Positions 26,864 through 34,969 of a DNA stretch of 64,000 bases are shown here, piece by piece. Numbering within the stretch: position 1 is the first letter of the stretch; every line of letters begins with the position of its first letter. This stretch comes from Bacteriovorax sp037444575 (GTDB lineage Bacteria > Bdellovibrionota > Bacteriovoracia > Bacteriovoracales > Bacteriovoracaceae): contig JBBIME010000011.1 of assembly GCA_037444575.1 (NCBI GenBank), forward strand, positions 1-64,000, written 5' to 3'. A program made the position numbers and the translations under genes. The notes beneath the pieces were generated by a model. That model was not told where the DNA came from and made no database searches. It saw only the letters and a list, made by a program, of their open reading frames with translations.

Positions 26864-27352
26864 ATGAAAACACAAAAAGCGCTTTTAGGTGCCGGATGCT
26901 TCTGGGGAGTTGAGCATATTCTCAGAAAGATTGATGGTATAATTTCGACAGAAGTCGGTTATTCAGGCGGAGATGTCATTGATCCGACTTACCCAATGGT
27001 ATGCTCTGGAACAACTGGACACGCAGAAGTCGTATTAATTGAGTTTAATCCCGAAATTATAAGCTACGAGAAAGTTCTGGGTATTTTTTTTAGACTGCAT
27101 GATCCAACGACTCTAAATCGCCAGCACAATGATATTGGAATTCAATACCGTTCAGTAATTTTTTATTATGATGACGAACAAAAGAGAATTGCAGAAGAGA
27201 CAATCAAAAAAGTAAACGATTCAAAAGTGTTTAAGAATCCAGTTGTCACACAAGTGATTAAAGCAGGTCCGTTTTATAAAGCGGAAGAATATCATCAGGA
27301 TTATTTAATTAAGAACCCAGATGGGTATATGTGCCATATTTTAAGAGACTAG
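26864..27352 (+). CDS. msrA: Peptide-methionine (S)-S-oxide reductase MsrA
   Basis: A 162-residue enzyme that repairs oxidised methionine. The active-site GAGCFWGVEH (Cys12) is at the N-terminus, and EVGYSGG, HAEVV and the terminal KAEEYHQDY motif follow as usual. No signal peptide, so it is cytoplasmic. The ATG follows AAGGGG. It is divergent from the TrmN6-like gene and 10 bp upstream of an aldehyde dehydrogenase, suggesting a short stress- or repair-related operon. Confidence 0.95.
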   Translation: MKTQKALLGAGCFWGVEHILRKIDGIISTEVGYSGGDVIDPTYPMVCSGTTGHAEVVLIEFNPEIISYEKVLGIFFRLHDPTTLNRQHNDIGIQYRSVIFYYDDEQKRIAEETIKKVNDSKVFKNPVVTQVIKAGPFYKAEEYHQDYLIKNPDGYMCHILRD

Positions 27353-27362
27353 GACGAAGTTC

Positions 27363-28751
27363 ATGAACGATTTACAAAGTGTTTTTTCACTTCAAACAAA
27401 TAACCGATGGATTGTCTCAAAATCAAACTCTTTTACAAGAATTCAGAAGTTAAAACGTTTAAAAGAAGAAATTTTAAAAAGACGAGAAGATATCAAGCTT
27501 GCCCTCGAGAAAGATTTTAAAAAGCCATATGCTGAATCAGAGCTCACTGAAATTCATACAGCACTGGATGAAATTAATTTTGCTGTAAAATATTTAAAAT
27601 CTTGGATGAAGCCTAAAAAGGTTTCTACACCAGTAACTCTTATTGGATCAAAATCCGAAATTCATTATGAAGCTCGAGGTGTCGTTCTTATACTTTCTCC
27701 TTGGAATTATCCCTTTTCCTTAATGATCAATCCGATTATCGCAGCCGTGGCAGCTGGAAACTGTGTGATGGGGAGACCTTCTGAAAAAACTCCACACACT
27801 GGAGTCATTCTAAAAGAAATCATTGAAGCAGTATTTGATCCTTCGGAAGTTTCAATTATCTTAGGCGAAGTAGATGTCGCAGAAAATTTATTAGATCTTC
27901 CTTTTGATCATATCTTTTTTACTGGCAGTACAACTGTTGGGAAAAAAGTGATGGCTGCTGCTGTTAAAAATCTGGCCACTGTTACTTTGGAACTTGGTGG
28001 TAAGTGTCCAGCTATTATTGATACCGAGGTGGATCTAGAATCTGCTGTGGCCAAAATTGTCTGGGGGAAGTTTTTAAATGCTGGACAAACTTGTGTAGCG
28101 CCTGATTATCTTTTTGTTCCAGAGAAACTAAAAGAGACATTGCTCGATCTTTTAAAAAAACAAGTTATGAAGCACTATGGAGAGACAAATCTTGATCGTC
28201 TTAATAATCCAGACTTCGCAAGAATCATAGACCTCGGAAGTTTTAAGCGCCTCTCCAAAAAAATGGAGCAGGAAAAAAATATTTTTTCAGATGAAGCTCT
28301 TATTGATCAAAAATATCTTCCACCAACAATAATAGAAACAACAATAAACAGTCCAATTATGGAGGATGAAATCTTTGGCCCGATTCTTCCTGTGATCACT
28401 TATAAAGATATTGGGGAAGTGATTACTTACATACAAAAGGGACCTAACCCTTTAGCGCTTTATGTATTTTCTACTCAAAAAAAATTTATAAATAATGTTC
28501 TGTCGTCAACCTCTTCTGGAGGTGCAGTGGTTAATAATGTGGTTGTTCATTTAGGCAATCCTCATTTACCTTTTGGAGGTGTCGGGCACTCAGGTCTTGG
28601 CAATTATCACGGACATTTTGGCTTTAAGACCTTCTCTCATGAAAAATCAGTCCTCCGCCAAGGAAAATTCTCCCTTTTGCCTCTCTATTTTCCTCCTTAT
28701 TCTAGGATGCTAAGTAAATTTGCTTTTAAACTGTTGCGTTTATTTGAGTAA
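27363..28751 (+). CDS. Aldehyde dehydrogenase, class 3-like
   Basis: A 462-residue NAD(P)-dependent aldehyde dehydrogenase. LSPWNYPFSL binds the nucleotide, FTGSTTVGKKV is the Rossmann signature, the general base is in TLELGGKCP (Glu210), and the nucleophile in NAGQTCVAPDY (Cys244). Length, the YEARGVVLILSPWNYP block and the hydrophobic C-terminal FAFKLLRLF fit the ALDH3/fatty-aldehyde group, with a tail that may attach it to membranes. It follows msrA by 10 bp. Likely role is removal of lipid-derived or other toxic aldehydes; the substrate is inferred. Confidence 0.92.
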   Translation: MNDLQSVFSLQTNNRWIVSKSNSFTRIQKLKRLKEEILKRREDIKLALEKDFKKPYAESELTEIHTALDEINFAVKYLKSWMKPKKVSTPVTLIGSKSEIHYEARGVVLILSPWNYPFSLMINPIIAAVAAGNCVMGRPSEKTPHTGVILKEIIEAVFDPSEVSIILGEVDVAENLLDLPFDHIFFTGSTTVGKKVMAAAVKNLATVTLELGGKCPAIIDTEVDLESAVAKIVWGKFLNAGQTCVAPDYLFVPEKLKETLLDLLKKQVMKHYGETNLDRLNNPDFARIIDLGSFKRLSKKMEQEKNIFSDEALIDQKYLPPTIIETTINSPIMEDEIFGPILPVITYKDIGEVITYIQKGPNPLALYVFSTQKKFINNVLSSTSSGGAVVNNVVVHLGNPHLPFGGVGHSGLGNYHGHFGFKTFSHEKSVLRQGKFSLLPLYFPPYSRMLSKFAFKLLRLFE

Positions 28752-28795
28752 CGATTGCAAAAATGATAGGATCTGCTCACATTTGAGGAGATTTT

Positions 28796-30040
28796 ATGAC
28801 GAGCTTAGTCCTAATTCTAGCGGGCCTGAATATTGCCCTCGGCCTGTTTATTTTATTCAAAATAAATAAGACGGATTTTAGTTTTCTAACAGCTGAAATT
28901 TCAAATGCTGTTAAACCTCTTGCGGAAAAAATCTTTCAAATTGAAACCATTATGGTGCAGAAATTTGAAAATCAAAAAGAAGTCACCAGGCTTCAGGTTT
29001 CAGAAATCATCGAAGATAAATTTAAAAAAATTGCAAATGAACAAAACAGATCATCTCAGGAAATTATTGAGAAATTTGGAAATTTTCAGCACGTACTGAC
29101 TACACAGCTTGTGGCATTAAATGAAAAAATGGCAAGCGAGTTGGTGATTATGAATGAAAAAATCACCAAGAGCATGCAAGATAAACTCAATGAGATTTCT
29201 AATAGTGTTCGAGAAAATCTGGATCAAGGCTTTAAAAAAACCAATGAAACTTTTACGAGTGTCATTGAAAGACTTGCCAAGATTGATGAAGCCCAAAAGA
29301 AAATCGAGTCTCTTTCAACAAACGTTGTCTCTTTGCAGGATGTTCTAACTGATAAAAAATCTCGCGGGATATTTGGAGAGGTTCAACTTCAACAGATTTT
29401 AAGTTCAGTCTTTGGGGACAAAAACGATAATGTCTATCAACTCCAATACAAACTTTCCAATGGACTCATTTGTGACTCCATTCTTTTTCTGCCTGGAACA
29501 ATGGGTAATATTGTGGTGGACTCTAAGTTTCCCTTGGAGAACTATCGTCGCATGATTGATCTAAATTTCTCTGAGGTAGAAAGAGCGGATTTCACCAAGG
29601 ATTTTAAGACAAATGTGAAAAAGCATATCGATGATATTGCAAAAAAATACATCATTGATGGCGAGACGACGGATCAGGCTATCTTATTCTTGCCGGCCGA
29701 GGCAATATTCGCCGAGATCAATGCTTATCACCATGACATCATCTCTTACGCTCAAAATAAGCGCGTGTGGCTTGTGAGTCCAACGACATTCATGGCAACA
29801 CTTACAACTATTCAAGTAGTGCTTCAAAATGTTGAGAGAAGTAAATACACTAATATTATCCAGGAAGAGTTAAAGAAACTGGGAACTGAATTTGGTCGTT
29901 ACAAAGATCGTTGGGATAAGCTTGCCAAGCATATAGATAATGTCAGTCAAGATGTTAAAGATATTCACACCACTACTGAGAAAATCACGAATCGTTTCGA
30001 GAGTATTTCAACTGTAAAAATGGACAATTTAGTGGAGTAG
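28796..30040 (+). CDS. rmuC: RmuC-family DNA recombination protein
   Basis: A 414-residue protein with an N-terminal transmembrane helix (LVLILAGLNIALGLFILF), a long coiled-coil region (about 35-190), and the RmuC nuclease-like domain. Recognisable pieces of that domain are KSRGIFGEVQLQQIL, VDSKFPLENYRR, QAILFLPAEAIFAEI and VWLVSPTTFMATL. RmuC limits certain rearrangements at inverted repeats in E. coli and resembles PD-(D/E)xK nucleases; the conserved Asp/Lys in VDSKFP is the expected catalytic site. The gene has a GAGGAG ribosome site, and the next gene starts four bases after its stop. Confidence 0.93.
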   Translation: MTSLVLILAGLNIALGLFILFKINKTDFSFLTAEISNAVKPLAEKIFQIETIMVQKFENQKEVTRLQVSEIIEDKFKKIANEQNRSSQEIIEKFGNFQHVLTTQLVALNEKMASELVIMNEKITKSMQDKLNEISNSVRENLDQGFKKTNETFTSVIERLAKIDEAQKKIESLSTNVVSLQDVLTDKKSRGIFGEVQLQQILSSVFGDKNDNVYQLQYKLSNGLICDSILFLPGTMGNIVVDSKFPLENYRRMIDLNFSEVERADFTKDFKTNVKKHIDDIAKKYIIDGETTDQAILFLPAEAIFAEINAYHHDIISYAQNKRVWLVSPTTFMATLTTIQVVLQNVERSKYTNIIQEELKKLGTEFGRYKDRWDKLAKHIDNVSQDVKDIHTTTEKITNRFESISTVKMDNLVE

Positions 30041-30043
30041 AAT

Positions 30044-30487
30044 ATGAGCAGACTTGAAAACTATCTGCATGAATATTCTCTGTCTCATCAAAACAAGACG
30101 AATATTATTATTCATAAAATTTCTGTCCCTACAATCATGTTTAGCGTGATCGGCATTCTAAAAGCATTTCCTGTTCCTCTTGATTGGCCCTTATGGCTTG
30201 ATTGGAGCACGATCACCATCATTGGCGCTTTAATTTATTATGCCAGCTTCAAGAACCTTAGGGTTTTCTTTTCCATGGTTGCACTTATTCTGGCCCAAGT
30301 GGCCTTCTTGGAATTTTTGCGTCCGCATTTTTTCATCCTATGCTTACTTCTATTTATCACTGCCTGGATTTTTCAATTTATTGGTCACAAGATTGAAGGC
30401 AAGAAGCCATCATTTTTTAGTGACTTAAGATTCCTTTTAATCGGGCCTATCTGGGCCTTGAATTTTTCACCGAAAGCGAATCAGTAA
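30044..30487 (+). CDS. Mpo1-like (DUF962) membrane protein
   Basis: A 147-residue protein with about four transmembrane helices. The N-terminal block YLHEYSLSHQNKTNIIIHKISVP is typical of the DUF962/Mpo1 family, as is WIFQFIGHKIEGKKPSFF near the C-terminus, with conserved histidines in both. Yeast Mpo1 is an iron-dependent dioxygenase that alpha-oxidises 2-hydroxy fatty acids, so a lipid-oxidising role is plausible here. It lies directly behind rmuC (3-bp gap) and is probably co-transcribed with it. Confidence 0.8.
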   Translation: MSRLENYLHEYSLSHQNKTNIIIHKISVPTIMFSVIGILKAFPVPLDWPLWLDWSTITIIGALIYYASFKNLRVFFSMVALILAQVAFLEFLRPHFFILCLLLFITAWIFQFIGHKIEGKKPSFFSDLRFLLIGPIWALNFSPKANQ

Positions 30488-30502
30488 AAAAGATAGGGGA
30501 TA

Positions 30503-30530
30503 TTGCGAGTTCTTATAGATATGCTAGTTT
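30503..30530 (+). promoter_or_regulatory. Leaderless-type promoter of the trypsin-like protease gene
   Basis: TTGCGA at 30503-30508, a 16-bp spacer, TAGTTT at 30525-30530, then nine bases to the ATG. No Shine-Dalgarno sequence is present in those nine bases. Confidence 0.45.
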
Positions 30531-30539
30531 GTCGTCCAA

Positions 30540-31415
30540 ATGAACAAAATAGCACTAGTTGGCCTTCTATTTAACCTTTCTGCCTATGCACTTGATCTCG
30601 ATGTGCAGACCAGGTCTATTTATGGCGTAGATAATCGCCGCGACATCTTTGAAAGTTCAGACAACTTGATGATTGAACTCTCGAGATCAACAGCTGCTCA
30701 AATATTTAATTATAACTTAATTCAAAATGGCGATACCTATACTCTTAAAGCAGACAGTTTACAAAAAAGTTTAGGCGTATGTTCTAATGAGCGATTTGCC
30801 AATCAACCAAAAGGTGCCAGATGCTCAGGATTTTTAATTGCTCCTGATAAAATATTAACAGCTGGTCATTGTGAAACGATGATGGGGGAGTGTTGGTATT
30901 TTTCTTGGGTGTTTGATTATGCCAACACAACGGAAGAAAAAAATTCTTTTACGTTTAATAAAGATCAAGTTTATCACTGCAAAAATATTATTAAGCAAGA
31001 GATGAACTATCCGGGGAATCAAAACGATTACGCGATCGTTGAACTGGATCGACCTGTTATAGGGCGAACACCATTAAAGCTTAGAACCGAAGGAAAAATT
31101 CCAGACGATGCTACTTTAACGGTTATTGGGAATCCAGTCGGACTTCCAACAAAAATTACCGATGAGGCCATTGTTAGAGAAAATACTAATCCAATCTTCT
31201 TTAAGATTAATTCTGATACATTTGGAGGAAACTCCGGCTCAGCAGTCATCAATTCTAAAACAGGTATCGTTGAAGGAATCCTCGTTCGCGGTGACGATGA
31301 TTTTGTAAAGATCAACGATGGCAAACCGGACTCATGCCTTGCCACTGTTAAAAGAGGTGAATTCGAAGGAAAAGGCGAAAGCGTTACTCGAATTTCAAGT
31401 GTTCAAGGCCTTTAG
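30540..31415 (+). CDS. Secreted trypsin-like serine protease
   Basis: A 291-residue exported protein with a short signal peptide (KIALVGLLFNLSAYA) and a chymotrypsin-fold domain. The triad is visible: ILTAGHC (His110), NDYAIVEL (Asp163) and TFGGNSGSAV (Ser232). Cysteines near 81, 95, 111, 118 and 147 could form disulfides in the periplasm or outside. The stretch IVEGILVRGDDDF after the Ser is typical of Glu-specific/V8-like and bacterial trypsin-like proteases. Substrate is unknown; an extracellular hydrolase fits a predatory or scavenging lifestyle (inference). It ends four bases inside the convergent menB. Confidence 0.87.
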   Translation: MNKIALVGLLFNLSAYALDLDVQTRSIYGVDNRRDIFESSDNLMIELSRSTAAQIFNYNLIQNGDTYTLKADSLQKSLGVCSNERFANQPKGARCSGFLIAPDKILTAGHCETMMGECWYFSWVFDYANTTEEKNSFTFNKDQVYHCKNIIKQEMNYPGNQNDYAIVELDRPVIGRTPLKLRTEGKIPDDATLTVIGNPVGLPTKITDEAIVRENTNPIFFKINSDTFGGNSGSAVINSKTGIVEGILVRGDDDFVKINDGKPDSCLATVKRGEFEGKGESVTRISSVQGL

Positions 31416-32323
31416 TAATGCCAAGGATACTTAGAAAAATCTCTGGCCCGTTTTTCAACAAAAGAATTTCTTCCTTCAACAGCTTCTTCAGTACCATAAG
31501 CTAGGCGAGTGGCCTCTCCAGCAAAAAGTTGCTGGCCTACTAATCCATCGTCAATCATGTTGAAACCAAACTTAAGCATTCTCATGGCCGTTGGCGATTT
31601 AGAATTCATTTCTCTTGCCCATTCAAGAGCGACATTTTCAAGTTCTTTGTGAGGAACTACAGCGTTGACCATTCCCATATCAAAAGCTTCTTGAGCAGTG
31701 TAGTTTCTGCCTAAGAAGAAAATCTCTCTGGCGCGTTTTTGACCTACCATACGAGCGAGATAAGCCGATCCATATCCGGAATCAAAACTAGCAACATCTG
31801 GATCCGTTTGTTTAAAGATGGCGTGTTCAGCAGAAGCGAGTGTTAAATCACAGACAACGTGTAGAGAGTGACCTCCACCAACGGCCCATCCAGGAACAAC
31901 GGCCATAACCACTTTAGGCATAAAGCGAATAAGTCTTTGCACTTCTAGGATATGTAGGCGACCGAGGCGAGCTAGGTCTATTTTAGAGCTTCCAGCGATG
32001 TTGTTATCGGCCCCTTCATATTTATAGCCATCTTTTCCACGAATACGCTGATCTCCACCAGAACAAAACGCCCAGCCGCCATCTTTTGGTGAAGGACCAT
32101 TTCCAGTTAAGAGAACAACCCCGACATCGGGAGAGATGCGAGCGTGATCAAGAGCTATGTAGAGTTCATCGACTGTGTTTGGTCTGAAGGCATTTCTGAC
32201 TTCTGGGCGATTGATGGCAATTCTTACTGTGCCTTGATCAACGGCGCGATGATAGGTGATATCTTTAAATTTAAAGCCAGGAACTTCGATCCATAATTTA
32301 GGATTAAATATTTCAGAAACCAT
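31412..32323 (-). CDS. menB: 1,4-dihydroxy-2-naphthoyl-CoA synthase MenB
   Basis: A 303-residue crotonase-fold enzyme that closes the naphthoate ring in menaquinone synthesis. Family signatures are RPEVRNAFRPNTVDELYIALDHAR, CSGGDQRIRGKDGY, VVPGWAVGGGHSLHVVCDLT, FKQTDPDVASFDSGYGSAYLAR and the C-terminal ARDFSKYPWHY. No other men gene is present in the window, so the pathway is scattered or the gene has moved. A candidate promoter lies about 55 bp upstream. Confidence 0.96.
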   Translation of the reverse strand: MVSEIFNPKLWIEVPGFKFKDITYHRAVDQGTVRIAINRPEVRNAFRPNTVDELYIALDHARISPDVGVVLLTGNGPSPKDGGWAFCSGGDQRIRGKDGYKYEGADNNIAGSSKIDLARLGRLHILEVQRLIRFMPKVVMAVVPGWAVGGGHSLHVVCDLTLASAEHAIFKQTDPDVASFDSGYGSAYLARMVGQKRAREIFFLGRNYTAQEAFDMGMVNAVVPHKELENVALEWAREMNSKSPTAMRMLKFGFNMIDDGLVGQQLFAGEATRLAYGTEEAVEGRNSFVEKRARDFSKYPWHY

Positions 32324-32377
32324 TTTAACAACCTTTTAAAAGTGAATTTTTATACCAGTCATATTACACAAGGAACG

Positions 32378-32407
32378 ATTTTAGCAAAAAAATTTTGGTT
32401 TTCACAA
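32378..32407 (-). promoter_or_regulatory. Candidate promoter of menB
   Basis: Read on the minus strand: TTGTGA (32407-32402), an 18-bp spacer, and TAAAAT (32383-32378). It ends 54 bp upstream of the menB ATG. Both boxes are one or two mismatches from consensus. Confidence 0.4.
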
Positions 32408-32529
32408 TCAACTTTCAAGCTCTTGGGAATGATTATCTAATAATTATATTGGTAATATTTATTAATATAATTTGCAATGATGTACTGATGTTTATATAAG
32501 GCAGAAAAATATTTCAGACGGGAGAAATT

Positions 32530-33069
32530 ATGAAATCTTTTATCATTGCTACATTAATATCAGCTCTTACTATCAACCTAAGTTTTGCTTCTGTTTCTAG
32601 CGATGTTTCACTTCTTGGTGATCTTGCCATGGGAGCAAATCAAACAGCTGTAAAAGGAAGAAGTGCAGAAGAAATGCTTAAGGCTTTTTTTGTTAATGAG
32701 ACAGGTGATAGCGATATCGTATTAACGTTTAAAGAAATTGAAGAAATGTCTTTTGGTGATGAAGTTGGAATGGGGTTTACGAGTTTTCGATCTGCCAAGG
32801 GAATGGGAGAGTTTGCAGAAGGGCAACTAAACGATCAATTAGAAGGTATTGATAACAAAATTGAAGCCGCAAAAATGAAAAACAAAATTTTAAATTTAAA
32901 ATCTAAATGGGCACCAACAATAGAAAGACTAGCAAGGGCCGGAGCTAAATTTGGTTATTCCGGAAATGGTCCAGGGTACTGTGGGGTTTCGTTTATTAAG
33001 TTAATCATTGTAGATCCTAATACTTCAAAGGTTTATGAAGTTTATCTTTCTGAAAGTGGGGAATGTTAA
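32530..33069 (+). CDS. Exported protein, unknown function
   Basis: A 179-residue protein with a signal peptide (KSFIIATLISALTINLSFA). The mature part has charged helices and a C-terminal strand pair (VSFIKLIIVDPNTSKVYEVYL), with Cys near 151 and at the very C-terminus (ESGEC), which could pair. The start follows CGGGAGAAAT. I do not recognise the family. It is monocistronic: AT-rich upstream DNA and an intrinsic terminator right after the stop. Confidence 0.55.
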   Translation: MKSFIIATLISALTINLSFASVSSDVSLLGDLAMGANQTAVKGRSAEEMLKAFFVNETGDSDIVLTFKEIEEMSFGDEVGMGFTSFRSAKGMGEFAEGQLNDQLEGIDNKIEAAKMKNKILNLKSKWAPTIERLARAGAKFGYSGNGPGYCGVSFIKLIIVDPNTSKVYEVYLSESGEC

Positions 33070-33072
33070 GGT

Positions 33073-33099
33073 AAAGGCCCTCGAAAGAGGGCCTTTTTT
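33073..33099 (+). terminator. Rho-independent terminator
   Basis: AAAGGCCCTC / GAGGGCCTTT stem with a GAAA tetraloop, followed by a T run. It ends the exported-protein gene just upstream. Confidence 0.92.
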
Positions 33100-33245
33100 G
33101 AGCCTCTATAAAGTTTACACTACTTAATGTTAAGAATTATATAAATGCTATAAGACTAGAAAATTGAGCATAAGATGGTTACAGCAGACTTTCGCAAGAG
33201 GTTTTTTCTCTACGATTTTTAATTGCTTGTTATCTTGGTATAGAG

Positions 33246-33470
33246 ATGAACAATAAGAACCCACTTCACGGCATAACCTTAGAAATGATTCTTAAAGAAT
33301 TGATTGAATTCTATGGCTTTTCTGAACTTTCAAAGTTGATTGATATTAATTGTTTTAAATCTAATCCTAGCCTTAAATCCAGCTTAACTTTTCTTAGAAA
33401 AACACCTTGGGCAAGAACGAAGGTGGAAAACCTATATATTGCCTTTAAAAGAGAATTAGAAGAAAAGTAG
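33246..33470 (+). CDS. VF530-type (DUF2132) small protein
   Basis: A 74-residue protein that matches the VF530/DUF2132 family almost end to end: NPLHGITLEMILKELIEFYG, then CFKSNPSLKSSLTFLRKTPW and ARTKVENLYI. The family's structure suggests DNA binding, but its role is not established. No signal peptide, so it is cytoplasmic. Its stop abuts the stop of the convergent NAD(P)H oxidoreductase gene. No good ribosome site precedes it. Confidence 0.88.
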   Translation: MNNKNPLHGITLEMILKELIEFYGFSELSKLIDINCFKSNPSLKSSLTFLRKTPWARTKVENLYIAFKRELEEK

Positions 33471-34046
33471 TTACATCCATCTTCTTGTTGGATCTTTTTT
33501 ATCGACGGGCCACGCTTTAAAATTGTCTTTTTTATTAACTGCCGTCATTAAATTGTGTACGACGATTTCGGTGTCTTCTAAGCTCCAAAAGTCTTCATTG
33601 AAATTATTTTCTTCGCGCTTGTCTGAATTTAAGATGAGGTGAGTGGCCAGCGAATAGACCATTCCGCTCATTGGAGGAATCAAAAGACCTCTTGTATTTA
33701 AAACGCCTTGAAGACGCGATAAAACGCCTTTTCCACCAACTGAATGCATCGTGATCATCACTGCCGCTGGCTTAAAGAGAAAAATATCACTCGTTTCATA
33801 CTGAGTCGTATCTTCTAAAAATTTTTGCATCGGACTTCCCCAGCTATCCCAATAGGTTCCAGAGGTGAAAATAAATCCATCTGCCCATGATAATTTAGTT
33901 TCTAAGTTCTCCTGATCGTCTTCCAAATGAAGAACATCAACCTTTGCACCAAGTTTAGTAAGGTTATCTGTGGCCGCTTTAATTAAGACCGTTGTATTAC
34001 CGTTTGCTCCACCGAGGCTTCCGTTAATGATTAGAATTTTTTTCAT
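33471..34046 (-). CDS. NAD(P)H-dependent FMN oxidoreductase, flavodoxin fold
   Basis: A 191-residue flavodoxin-like protein. ILIINGSLGGANGNTTVLIKA binds the FMN phosphate, and SWADGFIFTSGTYWDSWGSPMQKFLEDT and VMITMHSVGGKGVLSRLQGVL match the NADPH-dependent FMN reductase family. Such enzymes reduce quinones, chromate or azo dyes with loose specificity. It overlaps the upstream gene by four bases (ATGA), so the two are co-translated. Confidence 0.85.
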   Translation of the reverse strand: MKKILIINGSLGGANGNTTVLIKAATDNLTKLGAKVDVLHLEDDQENLETKLSWADGFIFTSGTYWDSWGSPMQKFLEDTTQYETSDIFLFKPAAVMITMHSVGGKGVLSRLQGVLNTRGLLIPPMSGMVYSLATHLILNSDKREENNFNEDFWSLEDTEIVVHNLMTAVNKKDNFKAWPVDKKDPTRRWM

Positions 34047-34951
34047 GGAAGGATCTCCTGATTATTTTCAAAAAAGTTTTTAAGAATCATTTCATCATCG
34101 AGAGAAAATTCTGGTGTATTTAATTTATGAGAAGAGTTTTTTTGAGCTTCGTTCATGTTCCAGCAGGAAAGGAGAAGACTAAATAACTCCGGTCCAACCT
34201 CTGTTCTAAAGACGGTGGACTTTAGGCATTTAAATAGATGAATAACATAAGCATTCATATCTGAGACTACGTATTCAAATTCTTTTTTAAAATCTTTATC
34301 AGATTTTAAAAGTGATTTTAAAAGTGGTTGATCATAAATTAAATCAACAAGCTGATAAAATCCCAGCTGACCTTTAAGAGATTCATTTTGGTTAAAAAAT
34401 TGATCAGCGTGCATTAGATCGTGAAGAGCAAAGCTTAGTGGATCGCGAGCGCCTAAAACTAGATCATCAATTTTATTTGGATCAGTTATAAGAGTAAGAC
34501 AGCGAGCATTCTTAACTTGAAGTTTGAGAAGTTCTCTTGAATTAGGAATATATTCAAGCATTTCAATTTTCCATAATCCTAAAAACCAATTGATCATTGT
34601 GCGATTTATGGATTCAGGAATTCCTTTTAGATTAAAAAGACAAAAAAGATCAAAGGTGCTCATGTCTTTTAATTTTTCTTTTTCCCAATCCGTGAGTTTA
34701 AAAGTCTCAGGGATGATTGATAGTAGATCAGTGCCGCAATTTGCATCTATTTTTTTATGGGATTTTTTTTGAAGCCAATTAATTGGATGTTTAATTCTTA
34801 AAAACAAAAGAAGGTAGAGGGTTGTGAGATCAACACTTGATAAAGACAATTGCTTTAGGACCAAAATATTAGTCCTTAAGTAATCCCGATTCTCCTTTAA
34901 AAGAGGGGGGTCTAGTAGGATCTTTTTATAGGCGCCGTCTCTATTTTTCAT
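34043..34951 (-). CDS. Cytoplasmic helical protein with an HDxxH motif, unknown
   Basis: A 302-residue protein with no signal peptide. It is rich in Leu, Lys and Asn and looks mostly helical. The only striking motif is DPLSFALHDLMHADQFF (His177, Asp178, His181), which recalls metal-binding HDxxH sites such as that of COQ4; Glu190 follows nine residues after His181. A later EYVVSDMNAYVIHL helix could add ligands. I do not recognise the family. It is coupled to the flavodoxin-like gene (ATGA) and divergent from the QEGLA protein, 18 bp between starts. Confidence 0.55.
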   Translation of the reverse strand: MKNRDGAYKKILLDPPLLKENRDYLRTNILVLKQLSLSSVDLTTLYLLLFLRIKHPINWLQKKSHKKIDANCGTDLLSIIPETFKLTDWEKEKLKDMSTFDLFCLFNLKGIPESINRTMINWFLGLWKIEMLEYIPNSRELLKLQVKNARCLTLITDPNKIDDLVLGARDPLSFALHDLMHADQFFNQNESLKGQLGFYQLVDLIYDQPLLKSLLKSDKDFKKEFEYVVSDMNAYVIHLFKCLKSTVFRTEVGPELFSLLLSCWNMNEAQKNSSHKLNTPEFSLDDEMILKNFFENNQEILP

Positions 34952-34969
34952 AGTTTAGTAATTATCTTA